Positions 1 to 9,459 of a DNA stretch of 37,262 nucleotides are shown in pieces. The DNA lies in contig CAIMWS010000429.1 in assembly GCA_903845125.1 (NCBI GenBank), positions 1-37,262 on the forward strand, written 5' to 3'. How positions within the stretch are numbered: position 1 is the stretch's first letter; each line of letters opens with the position of its first letter. This DNA is from an uncultured Verrucomicrobiota bacterium. GTDB lineage: Bacteria; Verrucomicrobiota; Verrucomicrobiia; Limisphaerales; UBA1319. Made by a program: the position numbers and the translations under genes. Under the pieces are notes generated by a model. That model saw nothing but the letters and a program-made list of their open reading frames with translations. It had not been told where the DNA came from and did not search any database.

Positions 1-621
1 ACCCCGGCGGAAGTGGATCAGTTTTTGGCGGATCGTGCGCCGGACGCCTATGATCGATGGGTGGAGCGCCTGCTGCGGTCTCCCCGCTACGGTGAACACC
101 TGGCCCGTTTCTGGCTCGATGGCGCGCGCTACGGCGACACCCACGGCTTGCATCTGGACAACGAACGCTCCATCTGGCCTTACCGGGACTGGGTGGTCAA
201 AGCCTTTAATGAGAACCAGCCCTTCGACCGGTTCACGGTTGAGCAATTGGCTGGTGATCTGCTTCCCGCGCCCACCCGGGACCAATTGGTGGCCACGGGA
301 TTCATCCGCTGCAATGTCACCACCAGCGAAGGTGGGGCCATCCCCGAGGAATTTGCCGCCCGTTACGCGGTGGATCGTGCGGAAACGATGTCCACGGTGT
401 GGATGGGGCTGACGGCGGGTTGCGCCGTCTGCCACGACCACAAATACGACCCGCTGCCCCAGCGTGAATTTTACCAGCTCTACGCCTTTTCAACAACCTG
501 GATGAGGATCCCATGGATGGCAATGCCTTGCTGCCGCCCCCGGTGGTCAAACTCTCCACGCCCCAGCAGGAGCAGCAACTGGCCGATTACGCCCGGCAAA
601 TCGAGAACGTGGAACGGGTGA
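1..621 (+). CDS. DUF1549 (PSCyt2) domain protein, 5' fragment before a frameshift
   Basis: This is the N-terminal part of a DUF1549/DUF1553 protein, a large exported family common in Planctomycetes and Verrucomicrobia. It is usually encoded next to a DUF1501 protein, as here, and its biochemical role is not established. The frame is open from base 1, so the true start lies upstream; the GTG at 13 is not a credible start. Family-typical segments are [20 protein letters not shown], then [12 protein letters not shown], then a [11 protein letters not shown] segment that carries a CxxCH heme-type motif. After YQLYAF the reading becomes un-family-like and ends at a stop at 619-621. The expected continuation ([11 protein letters not shown]) is present one frame over, so this and the next entry are one gene split at about 487-490. 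Confidence 0.85.
   Translation, partial: TPAEVDQFLADRAPDAYDRWVERLLRSPRYGEHLARFWLDGARYGDTHGLHLDNERSIWPYRDWVVKAFNENQPFDRFTVEQLAGDLLPAPTRDQLVATGFIRCNVTTSEGGAIPEEFAARYAVDRAETMSTVWMGLTAGCAVCHDHKYDPLPQREFYQLYAFSTTWMRIPWMAMPCCRPRWSNSPRPSRSSNWPITPGKSRTWNG
487..490 (+). other. One-base frameshift in a T homopolymer
   Basis: The codons read TAC GCC TTT TCA in frame 1. Adding one T to the four-T run gives [11 protein letters not shown], which joins without a gap to the downstream frame beginning before the ATG at 513. The break is therefore a single missing T. It may be a sequencing or assembly error or a real inactivating mutation; the sequence alone cannot tell which. Confidence 0.85.
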
Positions 622-2528
622 TCCGGGCCGGGGTGGCCGCGGTGGACTATCAGGATCCCTTCACCCCGCAGGAAGCCCAGAACTTGGCGCCCAAGGAATT
701 CATCTGGATCGATGACTCCCTGCCGGAGGGCGCCCAGCCGTCCAAAGATGAGAGCGCCTGGAATTTCACCATGGGCGGTTCGCATCCGGTTTATAGCGGC
801 GGCTGTGCCCATTCCCAGACCTCCGATAAAACCGCCCAGCATTTCTTCACTGAGGCCCGGCATCCGCTCCGCGTAGGCAAGGGCGATAAACTGTTCGCCT
901 ACGTTTACCTTGATCCGCTGAATCCGCCCAAGGCCGTCATGCTGCAATTCAACTCCGGTGGCTGGGACCATCGGGCGTATTGGGGTGAGGATCTCATTGA
1001 TATGGGCACAACCAATTCTCCCGGGCGTTTCGCGGCTGGATCCTTGCCGGAGGCCGGCCGCTGGATCCGGTTGGAGGTGGACGCCAGCCAGGTTGGTTTG
1101 GCGCCCGGGGCGTTGATCAATGGCTGGGCCTTCACCCAGCATGGCGGCACGGTTTATTGGGACCGGGCTGGCCTGGTTTCCCGGCTGCCGCAAGCCCGGC
1201 AGCCCTTCGAATCCCTGGCGGTGTGGGACCAATGGCAGCGGGAAATGAATACGCCCAGCGTGCCGGACCCGGTTCGGCAGGCCATCAAGCAGGAACCCGC
1301 CAAGCGGTCCGCCGAGCAGCAGAAGCAGATCCGGGAGCATTTCCTGGAACATATTTACGGCGGCACCCGGCCGGTGTTCGATCCGTTGCATGAGAAAGTC
1401 GCCGGGCTGCGCCGGGAGCGGGACCAACTCGACGCCTCCATTCCCCGCAGCCTGATCACCCGCGAACTCAAACAGCCACGGGCAAGCCATATCCTGATCC
1501 GGGGCGCCTACGATAATAAAGGCAGCCAGGTTTTCCCCGAGGTTCCCTCGGTCCTGCCGCGTCTGCCCCAGGGCGCACCCCGCAACCGGTTGGGCCTGGC
1601 CCAATGGCTCGTGGATCCCAAGCATCCGCTGACGGCCCGGGTGGCGGTGAACCGGTTCTGGCACAACCATTTCGGTGTCGGCTTGGTGAAGACCACCGAA
1701 AACTTCGGGTCGCAGGGCGAGCCGCCCAGCCATATTGAGTTGCTGGACTGGCTGGCGACCGATTTTGTAGCCAGCGGGTGGGATGTGAAGCACCTGCACC
1801 GTTTACTGGTTACTTCCGCTGCCTATCGCCAATCCTCCCGGGTGCGGCCTGAGCTGCAGGATCCGGAAAACCGCCTCCTGGCCCATGGCCCGCGCTATCG
1901 CCTGGATGCCGAGGTGATCCGCGACAGCGTGCTGGCCGTGAGCGGGCTGATGGTGGAAAAGCAGGGGGGCCGGGGGGTTCGCCCCTACCAGCCGGAGGGT
2001 ATTTGGGAGGCGGTGGCCTACCCCACGAGCACCACCGCCAAATATCAGTCCGATTCCGGCGAGGCGCTTTACCGGCGCTCGCTTTACACCTTTTGGAAGC
2101 GGACCGCTCCGCCGCCTTCGTTGGTGACGTTCGATGCTCCTTCCCGCGAATCCTGCCGGGTCCGCCGGGAACGCACCAACACGCCGCTGCAAGCCCTGGC
2201 GCTGCTCAACGACATCCAATATGTGGAGGCGGCTTTGAAGCTGGCGCAACGGATTTGGCGCGAGGGGGGCGGCACGCTCGATCAACGCCTGGCCTTTGGC
2301 TTCCGGCTGGTCACCGCCCGGCATCCCGATCCGCGGGAGTGTGAAATCCTCCGCTCCCTTTATCAGGCCAACCTGGCCGAATACCAGCAGAACGGGGAGT
2401 CCGCCCGGAAATTACTCCAAGCTCCCGGCGGGGCTTGGGATGAAACCATCCCGGCGCCGGAATTGGCCGCCTGGACCTTGGTGGCCAATGCCATGCTGAA
2501 CCTGAGCGAAACCATCACCAACAACTGA
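513..2528 (+). CDS. DUF1553 (PSD1) domain protein, 3' part after the frameshift
   Basis: This continues the preceding DUF1549 fragment after the frameshift; the ATG at 513 is only the first Met in the new frame. The middle (roughly residues 65-230 counted from 513) is a beta-rich segment of the type found between DUF1549 and DUF1553. The C-terminal half is DUF1553, with [19 protein letters not shown], then [20 protein letters not shown], then [12 protein letters not shown], and near the end [17 protein letters not shown]. It stops at 2526-2528, six bases before the DUF1501 start, so the two are very probably co-transcribed. The family is associated with exported proteins in PVC bacteria, sometimes near sulfatases or polysaccharide-use genes; no such gene is visible here. 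Confidence 0.9.
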   Translation: MDGNALLPPPVVKLSTPQQEQQLADYARQIENVERVIRAGVAAVDYQDPFTPQEAQNLAPKEFIWIDDSLPEGAQPSKDESAWNFTMGGSHPVYSGGCAHSQTSDKTAQHFFTEARHPLRVGKGDKLFAYVYLDPLNPPKAVMLQFNSGGWDHRAYWGEDLIDMGTTNSPGRFAAGSLPEAGRWIRLEVDASQVGLAPGALINGWAFTQHGGTVYWDRAGLVSRLPQARQPFESLAVWDQWQREMNTPSVPDPVRQAIKQEPAKRSAEQQKQIREHFLEHIYGGTRPVFDPLHEKVAGLRRERDQLDASIPRSLITRELKQPRASHILIRGAYDNKGSQVFPEVPSVLPRLPQGAPRNRLGLAQWLVDPKHPLTARVAVNRFWHNHFGVGLVKTTENFGSQGEPPSHIELLDWLATDFVASGWDVKHLHRLLVTSAAYRQSSRVRPELQDPENRLLAHGPRYRLDAEVIRDSVLAVSGLMVEKQGGRGVRPYQPEGIWEAVAYPTSTTAKYQSDSGEALYRRSLYTFWKRTAPPPSLVTFDAPSRESCRVRRERTNTPLQALALLNDIQYVEAALKLAQRIWREGGGTLDQRLAFGFRLVTARHPDPRECEILRSLYQANLAEYQQNGESARKLLQAPGGAWDETIPAPELAAWTLVANAMLNLSETITNN

Positions 2529-2534
2529 TCTGCC

Positions 2535-3989
2535 ATGTTCCATCCCAACGATCCTATCCATCTCAACCGGCGCCAATTCCTGGGCCATTCATTGTGGTCG
2601 GTCGGCGCTGCTGCCCTGGCTTCGCTTTGCCCGGAGAAGCTCCTGGCGAGGGGCCTGCGCAATAACGAGCCGCTGCCCGGCTTGCCGCATTTCGCGCCCA
2701 AGGCCCGGCGCGTGATTTACCTGTTCATGTCCGGGGCTCCTTCCCAATTGGACATGTGGGATTACAAGCCCAAGATGGCCGATCAGTATGACAAGGATTT
2801 GCCGGAGTCCATCCGCAACGGCCAGCGGCTCACCACCATGACCTCGGGCCAGACCCGGTTCCCCATCGTGCCGACGATGTATCAATTCAAGCAATACGGG
2901 AAATCCGGCGCCTGGGTCAGCGAATTGCTCCCGCATCTGTCCGGGGTGGTGGATGACCTCGCCATCATCAAGACTGTCAACACCGACGCCATCAACCATG
3001 ACCCGGCCATCACCTTCATCCAAACCGGATTCCAGCTGCCAGGGAAACCGAGCCTGGGGGCGTGGGTGGCCTATGGCCTGGGTAGTGTGAACAAGGATTT
3101 TCCGGCCTATATCGTGATGACCTGCAAGGGGCCCTCCAAGCGGGATGCCCAGGCTTTGTTCGCCCGCCTGTGGGGCTCGGGATTCCTGCCCGCCGAATAC
3201 CAGGGTGTGGCCCTGCGGGGCAAGGGCGATCCCGTCCTGTATTTGACGGATCCCCCGGGTGTCACCCGCGACAACCGCCGGCGCCTTCTCACTGCCGTCA
3301 ACGCGCTGAACCAGCATGAGTTTGAGCAGTCCCAGGCTCCGGAAATCATGGCCCGTATTTCCCAATACGAGATGGCCTTCCGCATGCAAGCCTCGGTGCC
3401 GGACTTGGTGGATCTTTCCAAGGAACCCAAAAACATTATTGAAATGTACGGGCCGGAGGTGAGCAAACCGGGTTCCTTCGCTTACAACTGCCTTTTGGCC
3501 CGCCGCCTGGCCGAACGCGATGTACGGTGCATCCAGATCTTTCACCGTGATTGGGACCATCACAACGATCTCCCTCGCGACCTGCCCCTCCAGTGCAAGG
3601 ATATGGACCAACCTGCCGCGGCCTTGATCAAGGATCTGAAACAACGCGGCTTGCTGGAGGATACCCTCGTCATCTGGGGCGGCGAATTCGGCCGCACCAT
3701 CTATTGCCAGGGGGCGCTGGCCCGGGACAATTACGGCCGCGACCATCATCCGCGCTGTTTCACCATGTGGATGGCCGGCGGCGGTGTAAAAGGGGGAGTT
3801 GTCCATGGCGAAACCGACGATTTCTCCTATAACATTGTCAAGGATCCGGTCCATATCCGGGACCTCAATGCCACCATACTTCACTGCCTGGGCATCAACC
3901 ACCAGCGGTTGACTTTCCCCTACCAAGGCTTGAACCAGCGCCTGACCGGGACCGAACCCTCCGAAGTGGTGCAAGGCATATTGGGTTGA
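2535..3989 (+). CDS. DUF1501 family exported protein
   Basis: This 484-residue protein belongs to the DUF1501 family, distantly related to the sulfatase/alkaline-phosphatase fold, whose function has not been established. The N terminus reads [20 protein letters not shown] (from residue 11), a twin-arginine motif plus hydrophobic stretch that suggests Tat export of a folded, perhaps metal-bound, protein. Family-typical C-terminal motifs are [10 protein letters not shown], then [20 protein letters not shown] and GETDD. ATG 2535 follows the DUF1553 stop by six bases, and the DUF1549/1553-DUF1501 pair is a standard PVC arrangement. The region after its stop (3990-4256) is AT-richer and holds the candidate nuo promoter. 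Confidence 0.93.
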   Translation: MFHPNDPIHLNRRQFLGHSLWSVGAAALASLCPEKLLARGLRNNEPLPGLPHFAPKARRVIYLFMSGAPSQLDMWDYKPKMADQYDKDLPESIRNGQRLTTMTSGQTRFPIVPTMYQFKQYGKSGAWVSELLPHLSGVVDDLAIIKTVNTDAINHDPAITFIQTGFQLPGKPSLGAWVAYGLGSVNKDFPAYIVMTCKGPSKRDAQALFARLWGSGFLPAEYQGVALRGKGDPVLYLTDPPGVTRDNRRRLLTAVNALNQHEFEQSQAPEIMARISQYEMAFRMQASVPDLVDLSKEPKNIIEMYGPEVSKPGSFAYNCLLARRLAERDVRCIQIFHRDWDHHNDLPRDLPLQCKDMDQPAAALIKDLKQRGLLEDTLVIWGGEFGRTIYCQGALARDNYGRDHHPRCFTMWMAGGGVKGGVVHGETDDFSYNIVKDPVHIRDLNATILHCLGINHQRLTFPYQGLNQRLTGTEPSEVVQGILG

Positions 3990-4187
3990 GGCGGGTTTTT
4001 GTGGTCTTAGGGCAAAGTATCCGGCGGATGGATTTTTCTCATAAGCCTGCAGGAAAATGCCCCGGGATAGCCTGCCGGGAAACAGTTTGAAAAAAAGCGT
4101 GCAATCCGGCTGGAAATTATTATTCCTTATCAGGGTTAGGGGTATTTCAATCAATATTAATAAAACGCATTAAGGTTCATAATTCTG

Positions 4188-4216
4188 TTGTCCTAATCCG
4201 GGGGCAGTGACATATT
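4188..4216 (+). promoter_or_regulatory. Candidate sigma-70-type promoter for the nuo operon
   Basis: TTGTCC (4188-4193) and CATATT (4211-4216) are separated by 17 bases, with transcription expected near 4223, about 34 bases before the nuoA ATG. Each box matches four of six consensus bases. The whole 3990-4256 gap is clearly more AT-rich than the genes around it, which fits a control region, but the boxes are weak and other placements are possible. Confidence 0.35.
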
Positions 4217-4256
4217 ACGCCCCTGCTGTTCTCAGGACGGCCAAACAATATATTTT

Positions 4257-4607
4257 ATGGATTGGTTATATTTGGCGGTGATGACCCTGGTAGGCGTGGT
4301 CTTTGTGCTGGGAGGATTTTTCCTCTCGCGCCTGCTGGCGCCGGATCATCCGGAAAACGTGAAGAACTCGGCCTATGAATGCGGCGAGGTGCCCTACGGC
4401 TCCGCCTGGGTCCGGTTCAACGTAGGTTACTATATTTTCGCCCTGCTGTTTTTGGTGTTTGAAGTGGAAGTACTGTTCCTCTTCCCGTGGGCGGTGGTGC
4501 TGCGTGAGATCGGCCCACTGGCTTTGGTGGAGGGGGTCATTTTCCTGCTGATTTTGGTTTTCGGCCTCGTGTTTGCCTGGCGGAAAGGATATCTCGTATG
4601 GCACTAG
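4257..4607 (+). CDS. nuoA: NADH-quinone oxidoreductase subunit A
   Basis: This 116-residue membrane subunit of complex I has three predicted helices: residues about 5-27, 58-80 and 88-109. The conserved loop [20 protein letters not shown] and the acidic [13 protein letters not shown] segment of helix 2 identify it. NuoA packs with NuoH, NuoJ and NuoK around the quinone-access region. The ATG at 4257 has no Shine-Dalgarno site at the usual distance; the nearest AGGA is about 20 bases away. Its stop lies inside the start of nuoB (overlap 10 bases), so it is the first gene of a tightly packed operon. Confidence 0.96.
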   Translation: MDWLYLAVMTLVGVVFVLGGFFLSRLLAPDHPENVKNSAYECGEVPYGSAWVRFNVGYYIFALLFLVFEVEVLFLFPWAVVLREIGPLALVEGVIFLLILVFGLVFAWRKGYLVWH

Positions 4608-5236
4608 ATCATGCTCATCCCACAGACCCTGCTGCTGGAAGCGCACCCGCTCCCACCGGGCATGGGGAAGGTTTGCTGCCCAGCCACCGGCTGCCCATGC
4701 CGGATGGTGGATTCCTGCTGACCACGCTGGATACGCTCCTCAATTGGGCACGTTCCAACTCGCTCTGGCCGTTGACGTTCGGAACGAGCTGCTGTGCCAT
4801 CGAGATGATGTCCACCGGTGCCTCCCGGCACGACTGGTCGCGGTTTGGCTTTGAGGTGGCCCGTGCCACTCCCCGCCAGGCGGACATGATCGTCGTGGCG
4901 GGAACGATCTGCTTTAAAATGGCCACCCGTTTGCGGATTCTATACCAGCAAATCCCCGAGCCCAAGTGGGTGCTGGCCATGGGCGCCTGCGCCGTGAGCG
5001 GCGGTCCGTTTTATTATGACAGTTACTCGGTGGTAAAAGGCGTGGACCGGGTGATCCCGGTGGATGTGTATCTGCCCGGGTGCCCACCCCGTCCGGAAAG
5101 CTTGATCCATGCGTTGATGAAACTGCAGGAGAAAATCCGGACCGAGTCGGTTGCCACCCGCAAACCGCATGTTTTACCTCCATTCCCATTCGAACACGTG
5201 GTGATGGATCCCGAAAAGGAGTTTGACCATCGATGA
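4598..5236 (+). CDS. nuoB: NADH-quinone oxidoreductase subunit B
   Basis: This 212-residue peripheral-arm subunit carries the terminal [4Fe-4S] cluster N2, which passes electrons to quinone. The four expected ligands are visible: the adjacent pair C65-C66 (TSCCAIEMM), C131 (MGACAVSGG) and C162 ([10 protein letters not shown]). [11 protein letters not shown] is the usual family segment. The N terminus has a Pro/Ala/His-rich extension of about 30 residues before the conserved core, and the C terminus has about 35 residues beyond the core. It overlaps nuoA by 10 bases and nuoC by 4 (ATGA). Confidence 0.97.
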   Translation: MALDHAHPTDPAAGSAPAPTGHGEGLLPSHRLPMPDGGFLLTTLDTLLNWARSNSLWPLTFGTSCCAIEMMSTGASRHDWSRFGFEVARATPRQADMIVVAGTICFKMATRLRILYQQIPEPKWVLAMGACAVSGGPFYYDSYSVVKGVDRVIPVDVYLPGCPPRPESLIHALMKLQEKIRTESVATRKPHVLPPFPFEHVVMDPEKEFDHR

Positions 5237-5769
5237 GCGAAGCAGCGTCACCCCCACCCAACCAGCCCGTTCCGCCGGCGGTTCCGGCCCCAGCGCCGGT
5301 CCCGGCCGCACCGGATCCGTTTCAGTTGGAGATCCTAAATATCCTGGGCCCCGGCGCGGCGCTTGAGAATGTCGGGAAACTTCCCACCTTCCGGGTAGCC
5401 TCGGAAACCATCGTGGAGGTTTGCCGGAAATTACAGGCCGCCGGATTCGATTACCTCATTTTGATCACGGCCGTGGATTACCCGGCGGAAAACCGGTTTG
5501 AGTTGAATTATGTGGTCACCCGTTTCAGCCAGGACCGGGAGTTCTGCGTGGTCACGGATATCAAACGGGAGGTGGCCCGGATTGAGACGGTCAGCGATAT
5601 TTGGGCGGCCGCTGATTGGCAGGAGCGCGAGATCTACGACATGTATGGCATCCGCTTCGACCGTCATCCCGACCTGCGGCGCATCCTGCTGGACGACACC
5701 TGGCAGGGATATCCCCTCCGCAAGGATTATGTGGACACGGTTCATGATGTGATCAAGCGTCCCTATTAA
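5233..5769 (+). CDS. nuoC: NADH-quinone oxidoreductase subunit C
   Basis: This 178-residue subunit is the 30-kDa component of the peripheral arm and has no cofactor. The family core runs from about residue 33 to the end. It includes [12 protein letters not shown] and the diagnostic [20 protein letters not shown] followed by [18 protein letters not shown]. The first 28 residues are a low-complexity Pro/Ala tract ([20 protein letters not shown]) not typical of the subunit. Subunits C and D are separate genes here, not fused. ATG 5233 overlaps the nuoB stop. Confidence 0.96.
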   Translation: MSEAASPPPNQPVPPAVPAPAPVPAAPDPFQLEILNILGPGAALENVGKLPTFRVASETIVEVCRKLQAAGFDYLILITAVDYPAENRFELNYVVTRFSQDREFCVVTDIKREVARIETVSDIWAAADWQEREIYDMYGIRFDRHPDLRRILLDDTWQGYPLRKDYVDTVHDVIKRPY

Positions 5770-5780
5770 GCGAGTTTTTC

Positions 5781-6914
5781 ATGAGCGCACCGACCACCGA
5801 CACCAAGGCCAAGTCCCCGACCTACCAGGACTATTTCATCAACATGGGGCCGCAGCACCCGTCCACCCACGGGGTCCTGCGGATGATCGTCAAATTGTCC
5901 GGCGAAACCGTGCTGGGATTGACCCCGCATTTGGGCTATGTGCATCGGGGCATCGAAAAGATGACCGAGGCGCAGACGGCGGTGCAAATCACGCATTTGA
6001 CCGACCGGCTGGATTATCTATCCGCCCATATGAACAACTGGGCCTGGTCCATGACCGTGGAGCAGGCCTTGGGTATCGCGGTGCCGGAGCGGGCCGAATA
6101 CCTGCGCGTGATCATGTCCGAGTTGACCCGCATTGCTTCGCACCAGTTATGGTGGGGGGTATTCGGGATGGACCTGGGCGCGTTCACCCCTTTCCTCTAC
6201 GGGTTTCGCGATCGGGAGATGATCAACGATATCTTTGAGAAAAGCTGCGGCTCCCGGCTTACGATGAATTACATCTGCCCAGGTGGCGTCACGCAGGATG
6301 TCACTGGGGAATTCGAGGGGGAGACCCGGCGTTTCGTTGAGTATTTCAAGCCGATCATCGAGGAATACGAAACGCTCGTTTCGGGCAATGTCATCATCCA
6401 GGAGCGTACCAAGGGGGTGGGGATCCTGCCGGCCGACCGGGCCAAAGCCTACGGGTGCACCGGTCCGGTGCTGCGCGCCAGCGGCGTGGATTACGATCTG
6501 CGCAAAAACCATCCCTACGGTGTTTATCCGCGATTCGATTTCCGTACCGCAGTCTCCCCGGAAGGGGATAGCTGGGCCCGTTACATCGTCCGGTTGGAGG
6601 AGATGCGCCAGAGCCTCAAGATCATCACCCAGGCGCTGGACCAGATGCCCAAGGAAGGGCCGGTCCGCACCAAGCTGCCACCTACGCTGAAAATCCCCAA
6701 AGGCCGGTATATGGCGCGGGGGGAAACCGCCCGGGGTGAAATCGCCTTTTTCCTGGTTGGCAACGACTCGCCGAAACCTTACCGGGTGAAGATCCGGACC
6801 CCCTGTTTTTCCAACCTGTCCGCTTTCCCGGAGATCATCAAGGGCTGGCGCGTGGCGGACATCGTCACGGTGCTGTCCACCTTCGACGTAGTGGTGCCGG
6901 ACATTGACCGTTGA
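5781..6914 (+). CDS. nuoD: NADH-quinone oxidoreductase subunit D
   Basis: This 377-residue 49-kDa-type subunit forms much of the quinone site. The loop GPQHPSTHGVLR carries H26 and H30, and DRLDYLSAHMNN carries Y79; by motif position these are the His and Tyr that contact the quinone headgroup in characterised enzymes. RHPYGVYPRFDF-like and GRYMARGETARGE segments are also present. The very C terminus is STFDVVVPDIDR instead of the common ...MGEVDR form, but the length is normal. The ATG is 11 bases after the nuoC stop. The next gene is nuoH, so nuoE, nuoF and nuoG, which usually follow, are absent. Confidence 0.97.
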   Translation: MSAPTTDTKAKSPTYQDYFINMGPQHPSTHGVLRMIVKLSGETVLGLTPHLGYVHRGIEKMTEAQTAVQITHLTDRLDYLSAHMNNWAWSMTVEQALGIAVPERAEYLRVIMSELTRIASHQLWWGVFGMDLGAFTPFLYGFRDREMINDIFEKSCGSRLTMNYICPGGVTQDVTGEFEGETRRFVEYFKPIIEEYETLVSGNVIIQERTKGVGILPADRAKAYGCTGPVLRASGVDYDLRKNHPYGVYPRFDFRTAVSPEGDSWARYIVRLEEMRQSLKIITQALDQMPKEGPVRTKLPPTLKIPKGRYMARGETARGEIAFFLVGNDSPKPYRVKIRTPCFSNLSAFPEIIKGWRVADIVTVLSTFDVVVPDIDR

Positions 6915-6926
6915 TTCATCCGTTCC

Positions 6927-8030
6927 ATGAATAATTTCATCTATAAAACCGATTCGATGGTCGAGTGGCTGACCAACTGGCTGCAGCAACATCTGCACAA
7001 TCCGCTCCTTGTGGAGATCGTCAAGATGCTGGTGGGAGCGGGCGTTTTGGCGGGATTTGTTTCGGTGCTGGCCATGGTGTTGATTTACATCGAACGCAAG
7101 GTGGCGGCCCATATGCAGCAGCGCTTGGGGCCCATGCGCGTGGGGCCGCACGGCATTTTCCAGACGGTGGCGGACTCGATCAAGCTGCTGACCAAGGAGT
7201 GCATCACGCCGCAGGATGTTGACCGCTTTGTTTTTAATCTGGCCCCGCTGGTCTGTTTTGTGGCGGCCTTCGTCTCCTTGAGTTTCATCCCCTTCGCGCC
7301 CCGCATCCAGGCGGTCAATTTCAATGTCGGCATCCTTTTCATCCTGGGCATCTCCTCGCTCGGGGTGTTTGGCATCCTGGCGGCCGGTTGGGCCAGCAAC
7401 AACAAATGGTCATTGCTGGGCGCCATGCGGGCTGGTGCGCAGATCATCTCCTACGAGTTGTCGGCGGTACTCGCCCTGCTGGCCATCCTGATATTTGCCG
7501 GTACCTTGGATTTCAAGGAAATCGTCGAATCGCAGCGCAATGGCTGGTGGATCTGGCGCGCCCATGGCATTGGGATTGTAGCCTTCCTCATCTACACCAT
7601 TGCTTCCACGGCGGAATGTAATCGTACCCCGTTCGATATCGTCGAGGGTGAGAGCGAGCTTACCGCCGGGTTCCACACGGAATATTCGGCCATCAAGTTC
7701 GCCATGTTTTTCCTCGCGGAGTTCATCAACGTGTTTCTGGTTTGCGCGATTTCAGCCACCGTATTTTTTGGCGGGTGGATGCCGTTCCACATTGGCGACA
7801 TGACCGCCCTGAACGGCATTTTCGACCTGGTTCCCCCGTTTGTTTGGTTCTTCGGCAAAGTCTTTGCCCTGGTTTTCGTGGTTATGTGGTTCCGCTGGAC
7901 CTTCCCCCGTTTGCGGGTGGACCAGTTGATGCGGTTTGAATGGAAGTACCTGATGCCTTTGGCCCTGATCAACCTGGGTGTGGGCGCAGTGCTGGCCGCT
8001 TATGGGGGTTTCTTTTTCAATAAATTTTAA
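6927..8030 (+). CDS. nuoH: NADH-quinone oxidoreductase subunit H
   Basis: This 367-residue polytopic membrane subunit (about eight helices) links the quinone site to the proton-pumping arm. The conserved loop after helix 1 reads ERKVAAHMQQRLGPMRVGPH, and PFDIVEGESELTAGFHTEYS is the acidic loop implicated in quinone reduction and proton coupling. The N terminus is about 20 residues longer than in many homologues (MNNFIYKTDSMVEWLTNWLQ), which may be a real extension or mean that an internal Met is used. The ATG lies 12 bases after nuoD. Confidence 0.96.
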   Translation: MNNFIYKTDSMVEWLTNWLQQHLHNPLLVEIVKMLVGAGVLAGFVSVLAMVLIYIERKVAAHMQQRLGPMRVGPHGIFQTVADSIKLLTKECITPQDVDRFVFNLAPLVCFVAAFVSLSFIPFAPRIQAVNFNVGILFILGISSLGVFGILAAGWASNNKWSLLGAMRAGAQIISYELSAVLALLAILIFAGTLDFKEIVESQRNGWWIWRAHGIGIVAFLIYTIASTAECNRTPFDIVEGESELTAGFHTEYSAIKFAMFFLAEFINVFLVCAISATVFFGGWMPFHIGDMTALNGIFDLVPPFVWFFGKVFALVFVVMWFRWTFPRLRVDQLMRFEWKYLMPLALINLGVGAVLAAYGGFFFNKF

Positions 8031-8045
8031 TCCAAGGACTAGTCC

Positions 8046-8600
8046 ATGAATATCTTGCGTAAAAGCATCGATGGGATCAAAGGGCTGTTGTCGGGGATGA
8101 CCATGACGCTGTATTATTTCATGCGTTTCGACAAAGTGATCACCCAGCAATACCCCGAGAACCGGGACCGGTTGATCATTCCGCCCCGTACCCGCACCCG
8201 GATCGCCTTGACCCAGGATGCCGGCACGGGCGAATACAATTGCAATGCCTGCGGCATTTGCGTCAAAGCGTGTCCCAACGGATCGATCGCCGTGGACCGG
8301 GAGCGGGATCCCGTCACGAAGAAATGGAAGTTGGCGAAATACGAGTATCGTTTCGACCGCTGCACCCTGTGCGGGTTGTGCGTGGAATCGTGCAAATCGG
8401 ACGGCTTGCACATGAGCCAACAGTTTGAAACGGCGGTCTTCAGCCGGGATGAATTGGTGCAAATCCTCAATGCCGATTATCGTCCCCCCGGGGATAAACC
8501 GGCGGTGGAAGCCAACCCGGCTCCGGCCGCTCCGGCTCCCGCCCAGAATCCCGTTCCCAACCCGGGTGCCCCCGCCCCTAATCCCCCAGGCAACGTATGA
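8046..8600 (+). CDS. nuoI: NADH-quinone oxidoreductase subunit I (two [4Fe-4S] clusters)
   Basis: This 184-residue ferredoxin-like subunit holds clusters N6a and N6b that feed N2 in NuoB. The first set of ligands is C66, C69, C72 and C76 (CNACGICVKACPNG), the second C106, C109, C112 and C116 (CTLCGLCVESCKSDG). The proline normally following the last Cys of the second motif is replaced by Lys. The C-terminal 35 residues are a Pro/Ala/Asn-rich tail absent from most NuoI proteins. AAGGA at 8034-8038 lies seven bases before the ATG and is one of the clearer ribosome sites in the operon. Confidence 0.95.
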   Translation: MNILRKSIDGIKGLLSGMTMTLYYFMRFDKVITQQYPENRDRLIIPPRTRTRIALTQDAGTGEYNCNACGICVKACPNGSIAVDRERDPVTKKWKLAKYEYRFDRCTLCGLCVESCKSDGLHMSQQFETAVFSRDELVQILNADYRPPGDKPAVEANPAPAAPAPAQNPVPNPGAPAPNPPGNV

Positions 8601-9133
8601 TGGCCAACGTATTCTTTTACATTTTAGCGGCGTTTATTCTCTATAGTGCGCTGTTTGTCGTTTCCGCACATAACTTGTTCCGCAGTGCCATCGGCTTGAT
8701 CGCGGTGCTGCTTGGCGTGGCGGGCATGTATTTGCTCATGGACGCCCAGTTCCTTTCTGCCGTGCAGATCATGGTTTACGTGGGGGGCATCGTGGTTCTG
8801 ATTGTCTTCGTCGTCCTGCTGGTGGCGGATGTCACCGAAAAGACCTTTCAAAAGGCGGACCGGTGGCGGAAGCTTTCCGCCGGATTCGTGCTGGCGGTGT
8901 TTTTTGGGATTACGGTTTGGGCTTTGGATTCCCACAGCTTCACCAGTGCCTCCCAGAATGCCCAGGCTGCCTCCGTGAAGGATTACGGCCGGGCTTTGTT
9001 GTCCACGGAAAAGGAAGGTTTCATTCTCCCGTTTGAGGTCATCTCGCTGGTCTTGGTGGCCGCCTTGATTGGTGCCATCACCATCGCCGGCCAGACCCAA
9101 GCCCCGGTGAACGGCCAAAAGGAATTGCCATGA
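8597..9133 (+). CDS. nuoJ: NADH-quinone oxidoreductase subunit J
   Basis: This 178-residue membrane subunit has five predicted helices. The segment VQIMVYVGGIVVLIVFVVLL contains the family-typical helix 3, which in structures carries the pi-bulge near the central water chain. The start overlaps nuoI by four bases (ATGA); a second Met follows at once (ATGATG), so 8600 is an equally possible start. It overlaps nuoK by four bases. Confidence 0.95.
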   Translation: MMANVFFYILAAFILYSALFVVSAHNLFRSAIGLIAVLLGVAGMYLLMDAQFLSAVQIMVYVGGIVVLIVFVVLLVADVTEKTFQKADRWRKLSAGFVLAVFFGITVWALDSHSFTSASQNAQAASVKDYGRALLSTEKEGFILPFEVISLVLVAALIGAITIAGQTQAPVNGQKELP

Positions 9134-9444
9134 TCGGACCTACTCTCAGCCAATATTTGGTTTTTTCAGCGTTGCTGTTTTGCTTCGGCCTCTACGGGAT
9201 GCTCACGCGCCGCAACCTGATCGCCATGCTCATGTCCGTGGAATTGATCTTGAACGCCGCTGCGTTGAATTTCGTGGCTTTCCACCATTTTCTTTACGAA
9301 GGCGATGTCGGCGGGGCAGTTTTCCCGGTATTCATCATTGCGGTGGCGGCCGCGGAATCGGCCATAGCGCTGGCCATCATCATCGCGTTGTTCCGGCACA
9401 AAAACCAGTTGGACGTCCAGGATGCCGACAGCTTGAAAAACTAA
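9130..9444 (+). CDS. nuoK: NADH-quinone oxidoreductase subunit K
   Basis: This 104-residue subunit (MrpC-like) has three helices. The two membrane glutamates needed for proton transfer are present: E38 in MSVELILNAAALNF and E76 in VAAAESAIALAI. The length is normal. It starts within the nuoJ stop (ATGA) and ends 15 bases before nuoL. Confidence 0.96.
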   Translation: MIGPTLSQYLVFSALLFCFGLYGMLTRRNLIAMLMSVELILNAAALNFVAFHHFLYEGDVGGAVFPVFIIAVAAAESAIALAIIIALFRHKNQLDVQDADSLKN

Positions 9445-9459
9445 ACGGGGAAATAAAAC

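Noticed and set aside
480..4154. Long minus-strand frames opposite the DUF1549/1553 and DUF1501 genes (480-1799 and 2589-4154)
   Set aside because: The plus strand carries clear family proteins here; the antisense frames are shadows without recognisable motifs.
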